Below are positions 1 through 5,917 of a stretch of 7,622 nt of DNA, piece by piece. The first letter of the stretch is position 1, and each line of letters opens with the position of its first letter. The translations under genes were made by a program, and so were the position numbers. This DNA is from Ignavibacteriaceae bacterium. GTDB lineage: Bacteria > Bacteroidota > Ignavibacteria > Ignavibacteriales > Ignavibacteriaceae. The notes under the pieces were generated by a model, which worked only from the letters and a program-made list of their open reading frames with translations, was not told the DNA's origin and ran no database searches. Where the stretch lies: contig JAPHUI010000308.1 of assembly GCA_026193755.1 (NCBI GenBank), positions 1 through 7,622 of the forward strand. The letters are read 5' to 3'.

Positions 1-504
1 AACTGCACCAACTCCTCCACTTTGAGCAACAACGGAAATATGTCCGGGATCCGGAAAGGTAAATGTAAAATCACAATAAGCTCTTACATCAGGATCAGAA
101 TTAATTATCCCCTGACAATTGGGTCCGAATAGTCTTACTCCGTACTTCTTAGCTATAGACACAATTTCTTTTTCCAGCGCTTCTCCCTCAGGACCCACCT
201 CCTTGAAGCCGGCGCTGTTAATAATAATAAACTTAACTCCTTTTTTACCGCAATCATCAACAGCTTGTGGAACGAATTTGCTTGGAATACTAATATGCGC
301 GAGATCTACATCCCCAGGAACATCAGAAATTGTCTTGTATGCTTTTATACCTCTAACTTCATCTGCATTAGGATTAATAGGATATATTGCACCTTTGTAC
401 TTATAGTGTAAAAGGTTTTTGGTTATAACATTGCCTATGGAAAGTTCTTTTGTGGATGCCCCGATAATTGCAACCGATTTAGGATTGAATAATGAATCTA
501 ACAT
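1..504 (-). CDS. ADP-forming acyl-CoA synthetase, N-terminal part (cut by window edge)
   Basis: This is the first 168 codons of a gene that runs off the left edge, read by hand from the ATG at 504. The protein begins MLDSLFNPKSVAIIGAS, the usual start of the CoA-binding Rossmann domain of acetate-CoA ligase (ADP-forming)/succinyl-CoA synthetase alpha-like proteins. It continues with YPINPNADEVRG (residues 41-52), INSAGFKEVG (about 107-116), GPNCQGIIN (about 127-135) and VVAQSGGVGAV at the edge, which match the family's GPNCxGxxN and SQSG motifs. The family makes acyl-CoA from acid, CoA and ATP, giving ADP and phosphate, or runs in reverse to make ATP. The phosphorylated histidine and ATP-grasp parts would lie outside the window, so a one- or two-subunit form cannot be told apart. 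A strong AGGGAGA sits 9 bases before the start. It lies 83 bases after the HgdB-like gene. In this context the substrate may be an aromatic or alicyclic acid, but nothing here proves it. Confidence 0.88.
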   Translation of the reverse strand, partial: MLDSLFNPKSVAIIGASTKELSIGNVITKNLLHYKYKGAIYPINPNADEVRGIKAYKTISDVPGDVDLAHISIPSKFVPQAVDDCGKKGVKFIIINSAGFKEVGPEGEALEKEIVSIAKKYGVRLFGPNCQGIINSDPDVRAYCDFTFTFPDPGHISVVAQSGGVGAV

Positions 505-513
505 CTAATTAGT

Positions 514-520
514 TCTCCCT
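514..520 (-). promoter_or_regulatory. Ribosome binding site of the acyl-CoA synthetase
   Basis: AGGGAGA on the minus strand lies 9 bases upstream of the ATG at 504. It is the best Shine-Dalgarno match in the window and fixes the start of the edge-truncated gene. Confidence 0.7.
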
Positions 521-587
521 AAATTTTTAACATCAGAGTTATGAACCATATGAAATTTTTATTTACTTGTTTATCATCTGGAAACCG

Positions 588-1838
588 CTACCTCTTGTTT
601 TCATCCAGTTGCTCAATAAAGGCCTCGACATTTGTTTTAGTCTGTTCGTCTGAAATTAATCTCAGATCATTCAAATCGCCATTTATGACAAGGCTTGGAA
701 TGCCTGTTTCTTTCTCAAGTCTTTGTGGCATACCGTAACGATTATTAGAATTGTTTGGACAAGTTTTGGCATCGTGATAAATTACTCCATCAATCTTAAA
801 TAAATCAATCATTCTTTTCATGTATTTCTCTTTAGCCTCATCAGACTTTACAATGAACAATTCAGAATATGCTTTTGCCATACTCGTAAATGGATCTTCA
901 GGATCAAAGTCTGTGAATATCCAGCTATTGCAGTAGGTGGATGCAAGAACACATGCTTTTAGATTGGCAAATAATTCAGAGTGAGCTCTGAGTCTTCCCC
1001 AAACCGGCATACCTTCCCAATAAATCCGAAATTTTTCATCTTCCACAGCGCCTTCTTTGTTCTTAACTCTTTCCTTTAATTCCTTTAACAGGATTTTATA
1101 ATAATCGACTGCTTGTTGAGTTCCCCGCAAAACAACCGCGGGACCCATATGGATAGTGCCATCGAAAAAGGTGAGGGGAGATGGATTAGTCGATGCTGTT
1201 TCGAGAACTTCCTTCCAAAGCTCGGAACATTCCCGTGACAGAGCGACAACTTTTTTGAGTTTCTCCAAATCAAATTTATTACCTGAAATTTTTTCTAGGG
1301 GTTCAACTAAATCCTTAATCTGCTGTGAAATTGAACTAACAACATTTTCCCCAATATCTGTTGGGTTTCTGTGGGTATGAACACCTAATAGAGGTACATT
1401 AAGTTCTCGGGAGTACCAGCCAAACCAATCTTTTACGTCCCTGCATTGGTTTGTGTTATATACTAAAACATCGGGTTTTGGAACACTTTCAATTCCTTCA
1501 AATGCTTTTGATAAAGGAGTGACTCCCTTTAAATAAGCTCCAATATCTGCTGTCAAATAGGAACAAATATCAGGGGAATAACCTATAACATTAGCATTGG
1601 GTATTACATCCGTTGACATTCTTGAAGTTCCGAGCAATGCACCATGATTTTCTGGGTAATAAACAAGAAAGCCCATTGATAAAAGCAGTTCAGCTGGTCC
1701 AACACTTGTGCACCACGCAATTTTTTTATCTCTGGATTTTGAAGCTCTGTCTAGTTCGTAAAAATAGTCAGCCATATACTTGTTCATTATCCCTGTTGCT
1801 TCTATTTTTTTACGAACCACTTTTTTTTCTTCAACCAT
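588..1838 (-). CDS. 2-hydroxyacyl-CoA dehydratase / benzoyl-CoA reductase (HgdB/BcrC/BcrB) family subunit
   Basis: The 416-residue protein belongs to the family that holds the substrate-side [4Fe-4S] clusters of 2-hydroxyacyl-CoA dehydratases and class I benzoyl-CoA reductases. Visible marks are KKIAWCTSVGPAELLLSMGF (38-57), YPENHGALLG (61-70), the cysteine motif DICSYLTADIG (90-100), NTNQCRDV (128-135), a WEGMPVWGRLRAHSELF stretch (274-290) and DAKTCPNN (356-363). Cys92, Cys132 and Cys360 sit where the three cluster ligands of this family are expected; Cys43, Cys204, Cys296 and Cys303 are extra. Length is normal for the family (about 370-480). It follows its probable activating ATPase by 35 bases. 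The start has only a weak purine-rich GATGAGA upstream. The bzd operon carries its N and O subunits before P, so this single subunit downstream looks like an additional system. It could be one half of a heterodimer whose partner is outside the window, or a homodimer such as the double-cubane proteins. Family is sure, substrate is not. Confidence 0.85.
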   Translation of the reverse strand: MVEEKKVVRKKIEATGIMNKYMADYFYELDRASKSRDKKIAWCTSVGPAELLLSMGFLVYYPENHGALLGTSRMSTDVIPNANVIGYSPDICSYLTADIGAYLKGVTPLSKAFEGIESVPKPDVLVYNTNQCRDVKDWFGWYSRELNVPLLGVHTHRNPTDIGENVVSSISQQIKDLVEPLEKISGNKFDLEKLKKVVALSRECSELWKEVLETASTNPSPLTFFDGTIHMGPAVVLRGTQQAVDYYKILLKELKERVKNKEGAVEDEKFRIYWEGMPVWGRLRAHSELFANLKACVLASTYCNSWIFTDFDPEDPFTSMAKAYSELFIVKSDEAKEKYMKRMIDLFKIDGVIYHDAKTCPNNSNNRYGMPQRLEKETGIPSLVINGDLNDLRLISDEQTKTNVEAFIEQLDENKR

Positions 1839-1873
1839 AAAATATTCTCATCTTTGAATAAAAATATGATTAT

Positions 1874-2668
1874 CTAATTAATGTCTACTAGTTCCTTTTC
1901 CATGGCATATAAAGCGGCACCGATAGCTCCTGAAAATTGTGGATACTCCGGAACCAAAATCTCCCTCTCTATTAACTTTCGCATCATTTCAACTAAGAAT
2001 GGATTGTGTGCAACGACACCTCCGGTCATAACAACTTTACCTGTAAAAGAATCCATTTCCGTAATGCGCCTTATCACTGAGAAGAACAACCCTTTTACAA
2101 TATCAGGTAATTTCTTTCCATTCCTGATGTTTTCTAAAACTTCTGTAGCTGAAAATACAGTACAATAGCTGCCTAACTTAACCATATCCTCAGATTGTTT
2201 TGCAAGCTCATCCATTTTTTCAAGGGGAATATCAAGTCTTGCTGACATCTCCTCAAGAAAAGCTCCTGTTCCTGCAGCACATTTTCTATTCATTTTAAAG
2301 CTTGAACGCTTTCCATTTTCATCAAGCTTTATAATTTTATTATCCTGTCCGCCAATATCAATAATGGAAATTGCAGTCGGGAAATAATGATAGCATCCCT
2401 TTGCGTGACAACCAATTTCTGTAACCGTATCATTCGCAAACGATACGTTTTTTCTACCATACCCTGTTGATATTGTTTTAGCAATGTCTGATTCCTCAGC
2501 GCCTGCCATATTAAGGGAAGTATCAAGGCAAAGATTTGCAGTTGAAGTAAAATCTGTACCTGAAATTTTTACACAGTGTCCGACTATATTTTTTTCAGAA
2601 TCAAGAACAACAACTTTAGTTCTGGAAGCACCAACGTCTGCACCTACAAATAAAGGTTTTGAACTCAT
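1874..2668 (-). CDS. ASKHA-fold ATPase, 2-hydroxyacyl-CoA dehydratase activator (HgdC/BcrA/BadF family)
   Basis: A 264-residue ATPase of the size typical for HgdC-type activators. The actin-like nucleotide site is complete: phosphate-1 GADVGASRTKVVVL (9-22), phosphate-2 IDIGGQDNKII (103-113), adenosine motif TGGVVAHN (215-222) and the terminal GAIGAALYA (247-255). Cys130 (in KCAAGTGAF) and Cys169 (in YCTVFSATEV) match the two cysteines by which the homodimer holds one [4Fe-4S] cluster in its cleft. In the family, the reduced activator passes one electron with ATP hydrolysis to an HgdB/BcrC-type partner; the obvious partner here is the next gene, 35 bases downstream. It is the third such ATPase in the window and is closer in motif style to a general HgdC activator than to BcrD/BzdP. 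The stop is TAG at 1874-1876. AGGA lies only 2 bases before the ATG and a further GGA lies upstream, so initiation may be modest. Confidence 0.88.
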   Translation of the reverse strand: MSSKPLFVGADVGASRTKVVVLDSEKNIVGHCVKISGTDFTSTANLCLDTSLNMAGAEESDIAKTISTGYGRKNVSFANDTVTEIGCHAKGCYHYFPTAISIIDIGGQDNKIIKLDENGKRSSFKMNRKCAAGTGAFLEEMSARLDIPLEKMDELAKQSEDMVKLGSYCTVFSATEVLENIRNGKKLPDIVKGLFFSVIRRITEMDSFTGKVVMTGGVVAHNPFLVEMMRKLIEREILVPEYPQFSGAIGAALYAMEKELVDIN

Positions 2669-2724
2669 TTTCCTAAATCCAGATTTATTGGATAATTTTA
2701 ATAGTGGAACAAGCCATAGATTTT

Positions 2725-2952
2725 TTACTCAACAACTTTTTTACGGGTATAAATGATTTTATACTTCTCCGGATTAGATATAAAGCATTCTTTACAATAC
2801 TCCGGAGGTAACTGCTCGGGAACGACATCCTTAACCATAACTTCAAATCCAATAGATTCATACAACTCAACTTGCTCGTCTACCCGCTCATTATCGGTTA
2901 TACTTCTTCTGAGCCAATCTGCTGTGTTATTTATGTTTTCAGAATTATTCAT
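2725..2952 (-). CDS. Small CxxC protein of unknown function (75 aa)
   Basis: A 75-codon gene starting 7 bases after the stop of the 853-residue flavoprotein gene. The reading frame stays open further upstream inside that gene, but the ATG at 2952 is chosen because AAAGGA, overlapping the upstream TAA, lies just before it, and the upstream part reads as a shadow of the flavoprotein C-terminus. The protein is acidic in its N-terminal half (DNERVDEQVELYESIGFEV, residues 20-38) and then carries PPEYCKECF (49-57; Cys53 and Cys56) and a basic end YKIIYTRKK (64-72). There is no signal peptide or membrane segment. One CxxC could bind metal or an Fe-S cluster across a dimer, or act as a redox pair. 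I do not recognise a named family. The spacing implies co-translation with the flavoprotein, which suggests a role in its assembly or as an accessory subunit. Confidence 0.72.
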   Translation of the reverse strand: MNNSENINNTADWLRRSITDNERVDEQVELYESIGFEVMVKDVVPEQLPPEYCKECFISNPEKYKIIYTRKKVVE

Positions 2953-2960
2953 TATCCTTT
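2953..2960 (-). promoter_or_regulatory. Ribosome binding site that decides the start of the 75-aa gene
   Basis: AAAGGA on the minus strand (2955-2960) overlaps the TAA stop of the flavoprotein gene (2960-2962) and precedes the ATG at 2952 by two bases. The overlap suggests translational coupling and argues against the longer upstream starts in the same frame. Confidence 0.55.
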
Positions 2961-5521
2961 TAATAAAGATCGTTAAGATCATCACCTGAATCGGGAAGTT
3001 TGCCATGTTTCTGCAGAAATTGCTGTAACAATTCACTCTCTCGTTTGGTAAACATTGGATCTGCCTCGTAAATAAAATAAGCGGCACTCTCGCCATTGTC
3101 CAACTTTTCCATCAACACTTCCTTCATACTTTCACAGCCCTTAATATGATATACTTCCTTTTTATCATTAAGAAGTTGTATTACTCCTCCTTCTGAAGGT
3201 ACTATCATAATGCTGTCTTTGTTAAATTTTATAAAATCTTCGGGAGGTGGTAGATTATGTCTTAGAATTAATCTCAGATCACATTTTAGGCATCTGCTTC
3301 CTTCTTTTATAGCAGTATCCTCTTCATAAGTTAATTCAAAAGGATTAAAGTCAAGTTTTCTTGTTTCAGCCCCAATGTAAGTAACCTTTCCCCGTTCAAA
3401 AGAACTAAAACCCTCTTCACGACCAATAAACATCTCATTATCACTATATAAGTCTTCTTCAAGATTTATTTTACCATCACCACCCAAATATTTATCAATG
3501 GATTTTGCTGCTTTCCTGCCATGACCGATAGCATCAATTACAGAAGCTGGTCCCAAAACAATATCTCCACCTGCAAAAACACCTTTAACACTTGTCTGAA
3601 GTGTTCCAGAGTCTGCTGTAATTAATCCATTTGAAAAAACAGAACGAACAATGTTTTCATCCATTAAAGAAGTATCTGCTTCCTGACCAATGCAAATAAT
3701 AATTTCATCTCCTGAAATTTTATCAGTAACAGATTCATCATAAGTTGGTGCAAATTTTCCTTTATCGTTAAAAACACTTGTGCATTTTTTGAGTTTAATC
3801 TGGATTGACTTTTTGTTCTCACCAGAATTTCCTATTTCATCAATACCCCAACCATTTATTATTTCAATTCCTTCCTCTTCTGCCTCTTTAATTTCAATTC
3901 TGTACGCGGGCATTTCACTTTTTTGTTCGAGACAAACGATTGTGACTTTTTCAGCTTTCAACCTGATTGCTGTCCGGGCGGCGTCGGTTGCAACATTCCC
4001 GCCCCCGATAACAACCACTGATTTTGATTTATAATAATAAGAATTCAGATTATTTATAGCTACGGATTTTAAAAACTCAATTCCAAATTTTACATGTTCT
4101 AGTGGAGTGTCTTTGATCGGGATGGGTTTGCTTTTTGTAAGTCCTGTTGAAATAAATACTGCATCAGCACCGTTATTTTTTATAGATTCAATTGTAATAT
4201 CTTTTCCTATATTAATATTTGTTTGAACCTCAACACCACTCTCATAAATTCTGTTTAGATCTTTTTCTAAAATATCAATTGGCAATCTGTATAGTGGAAT
4301 ACCATATCTCAACATTCCGCCAGGCTTTTCTTCTCTTTCATAAACAGTTACCGAGTGTCCTTTTAATGCAAGGAAATATGCTGCTGTTAATCCTGCTGGT
4401 CCGCTGCCGATAACAGCTACTTTTTTCCCGGTTTTCAACCTCGGTTTCTCAAGTGGTGGCAGGGTGCTATTACTCATAGCAAAATCTTTTACCATGCGGA
4501 TATTTACTGGTTCGATCTTTTTTCCAAGAAAATCTGAGAATTCATTTCGCCGGCATTCGGTTTCACAAGGATGAAAACATATCTTGCCCAAGACGGAAGG
4601 AAAAGTTAATCGTGATGCTATTACTTCTGCAGCTTCCTGAACTTTTCCTTGTGAAACAAGTCTCAGATATAAAGGAATATCAACTTCCCCAGGGCATGCT
4701 GCTCTGCAAGGAATTAAATCGGAAAATTCTTTCAATCTTATTTTATCTTTATCCTGCAAAGCTCCAGTGGGGCAAACTTCAACACAAGAACCACAAAATT
4801 TACATTCGGCTTCATATAACTTCGGACCATTGACGGTCCCGATTACGAGTTTACCTTCGCTGATAACCCCGCCTAATGCGTAGACTCCTTTTACACTCTG
4901 GCAAACACGCACGCATCGTCCACACGAAATGCATAAATTATAATCACGTTTAAATAAAGGATCACTATCAATCTTAGGAAGGTTTCGAAATTTATACCTC
5001 GGTGTTTCCGGTGCGACACCAACATAATCTACAACTTTTTCAAGTTCACAATTACCGAGAAGCGCACAACACCTTTCTTCAATAGGGACATTACCGGGAC
5101 ATACATCAGTCAGTGGAATACAGCCCTCCTTCTGGCTACAGGTTAAGCAAGAATGTGGATGATTTGCCAGTATAGGAATAAGTTTTTGCTGTCTTTGTTT
5201 TCGGATTTCATCTGTATCGGTAAATACACTCATTCCCTCGGTTACAATTGTTTTGCAGGAAGGTACCGGTTTTTCTTCACCATCAATTTTAACTATACAC
5301 AAACCACAGCCCTTCATTGATTCCATCGAAGCACCTACATCATTGCTAAATTTTCTTTCTACTTGGTAAATGAATTCTGATAATTCTAAAGAACGAAATG
5401 TGGGTAGATCAGGATGGCTGCATAAAACTGGGATATAAATATCCGCTGAGCGGGCTGCTTCAAGAATGGAAGTCTCTTCAGGAACTTCGATGTTAACATT
5501 ATTAATGGTTAAATGAACCAT
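2960..5521 (-). CDS. Iron-sulfur flavoprotein: NuoG-like Fe-S wire fused to GltD/NfnB-like NAD(P)H oxidoreductase
   Basis: An 853-residue cytoplasmic electron-transfer protein. Domains in order: a [2Fe-2S] ferredoxin domain (1-100; Cys34, Cys72, Cys75, Cys89); a NuoG-type His-Cys3 [4Fe-4S] site (His121, Cys125, Cys128, Cys134); two [4Fe-4S] motifs of bacterial ferredoxin type (Cys197/200/203/207 and Cys240/243/246/250); a GltD-like cysteine-rich helical domain (Cys272, Cys276, Cys315, Cys319, Cys323); an FAD site VIGSGPAGLTAAYFL (370-384); an NAD(P) site VIGGGNVATDAARTA (504-518); the second FAD contact GVFAGGDIVLGPASV (647-661); a CLKC pair (744, 747); and a tail of about 100 residues. The role by context is NAD(P)H-dependent reduction of the low-potential ferredoxin that feeds benzoyl-CoA reductase, the role proposed for BzdV in Azoarcus. 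Bifurcation is possible because the FAD module resembles NfnB, but no NfnA-type partner is present. The start has an in-frame stop 9 bases upstream, and the next Met (65) would destroy the first domain, so ATG at 5521 is firm despite no Shine-Dalgarno. Confidence 0.9.
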   Translation of the reverse strand: MVHLTINNVNIEVPEETSILEAARSADIYIPVLCSHPDLPTFRSLELSEFIYQVERKFSNDVGASMESMKGCGLCIVKIDGEEKPVPSCKTIVTEGMSVFTDTDEIRKQRQQKLIPILANHPHSCLTCSQKEGCIPLTDVCPGNVPIEERCCALLGNCELEKVVDYVGVAPETPRYKFRNLPKIDSDPLFKRDYNLCISCGRCVRVCQSVKGVYALGGVISEGKLVIGTVNGPKLYEAECKFCGSCVEVCPTGALQDKDKIRLKEFSDLIPCRAACPGEVDIPLYLRLVSQGKVQEAAEVIASRLTFPSVLGKICFHPCETECRRNEFSDFLGKKIEPVNIRMVKDFAMSNSTLPPLEKPRLKTGKKVAVIGSGPAGLTAAYFLALKGHSVTVYEREEKPGGMLRYGIPLYRLPIDILEKDLNRIYESGVEVQTNINIGKDITIESIKNNGADAVFISTGLTKSKPIPIKDTPLEHVKFGIEFLKSVAINNLNSYYYKSKSVVVIGGGNVATDAARTAIRLKAEKVTIVCLEQKSEMPAYRIEIKEAEEEGIEIINGWGIDEIGNSGENKKSIQIKLKKCTSVFNDKGKFAPTYDESVTDKISGDEIIICIGQEADTSLMDENIVRSVFSNGLITADSGTLQTSVKGVFAGGDIVLGPASVIDAIGHGRKAAKSIDKYLGGDGKINLEEDLYSDNEMFIGREEGFSSFERGKVTYIGAETRKLDFNPFELTYEEDTAIKEGSRCLKCDLRLILRHNLPPPEDFIKFNKDSIMIVPSEGGVIQLLNDKKEVYHIKGCESMKEVLMEKLDNGESAAYFIYEADPMFTKRESELLQQFLQKHGKLPDSGDDLNDLY

Positions 5522-5628
5522 TTGTATTTAAAGTAATTAATGAAAATTCATTTATCCCTATTTTACTTTACTTAATCTCCCTTTCACTGTTTTTTACTGG
5601 TCAATAAAAAATTTGATTCTGAATTCCA
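5522..5628 (-). other. 107-base intergenic gap, possible internal promoter or leader
   Basis: This is the largest gap between genes in the window. On the minus strand it contains TTGACC (5599-5604), which resembles a sigma-70 -35 box but has no convincing -10 box at 16-18 bases. An AT-only-stemmed inverted repeat (arms 5539-5544 and 5547-5552) and a four-codon reading frame (ATG at 5551, stop at 5537) with AGGGA ahead of it lie just before the flavoprotein start. No GC-rich stem with a T-run, as expected of an intrinsic terminator, is seen. A separate promoter for the flavoprotein gene is plausible but unproven. Confidence 0.35.
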
Positions 5629-5916
5629 TCACCATGAATGAGTTATCGCATTCAACTCACAAACAGAAATACATGGCTCACTACCAGAACTTTTATCAGA
5701 TTTACACGGTGCACAGGAATATTTAATCTTCTTTCTGTGCTCCTCTTTTACAGCAGCCATTTGATCTTCTGCAAGCGGATCGAATTCATTTTCTCTTACT
5801 TCAAGAACACCTGCAGGACATACCGGAATACAATCTCCACAGCCATTACATTTATCAGTATCAATTGTAATGAAGAACTCGCCCGATCCATCTTTATATC
5901 CAAAATTTGCAATCAT
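5629..5916 (-). CDS. 2[4Fe-4S] ferredoxin, benzoyl-CoA reductase electron donor (BzdM-like)
   Basis: A 95-residue ferredoxin with two cluster motifs. The first is canonical: CNGCGDCIPVCP, Cys23, Cys26, Cys29 and Cys33. The second is expanded: Cys68-x2-Cys71-x10-Cys82-x3-Cys86, and the last Cys is followed by Glu rather than Pro. A charged linker of 34 residues separates the motifs. An insertion between the second and third Cys of the second motif is known from Allochromatium-type ferredoxins and the ferredoxin of Thauera aromatica benzoyl-CoA reductase, which have very low and unequal potentials. The gene starts one base after the stop of the BzdQ-type ATPase, so translation is likely coupled, and its own upstream signal is only A-rich. 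By position it corresponds to bzdM of the bzdNOPQM operon. Its job would be to hand electrons, one at a time, to the cluster shared by the ATPase subunits. The main uncertainty is its exact electron source, probably the next gene. Confidence 0.87.
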   Translation of the reverse strand: MIANFGYKDGSGEFFITIDTDKCNGCGDCIPVCPAGVLEVRENEFDPLAEDQMAAVKEEHRKKIKYSCAPCKSDKSSGSEPCISVCELNAITHSW

Positions 5917-5917
5917 T

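Noticed and set aside
119..406. Open frame of 95 codons on the plus strand
   Set aside because: It lies antisense inside the acyl-CoA synthetase, which has clear family motifs; the plus-strand product has no recognisable features.
505..587. Terminator or promoter between the HgdB-like gene and the acyl-CoA synthetase
   Set aside because: No stem-loop or paired promoter boxes were found in these 83 bases; only the ribosome binding site is clear.
2953..3096. Upstream extension of the 75-aa gene to give a 123-residue protein
   Set aside because: The extra 48 residues overlap the conserved C-terminus of the flavoprotein in another frame, and the ATG at 2952 has its own Shine-Dalgarno.
5539..5552. 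Inverted repeat as a transcription terminator
   Set aside because: The stem is six mostly A/T pairs with a two-base loop and no following T-run, too weak for an intrinsic terminator.
5586..5604. TTGACC as the -35 box of a sigma-70 promoter for the flavoprotein gene
   Set aside because: No acceptable -10 hexamer lies at the right distance; the TAAAAT further on is more than 30 bases away. It is noted only within the intergenic entry.
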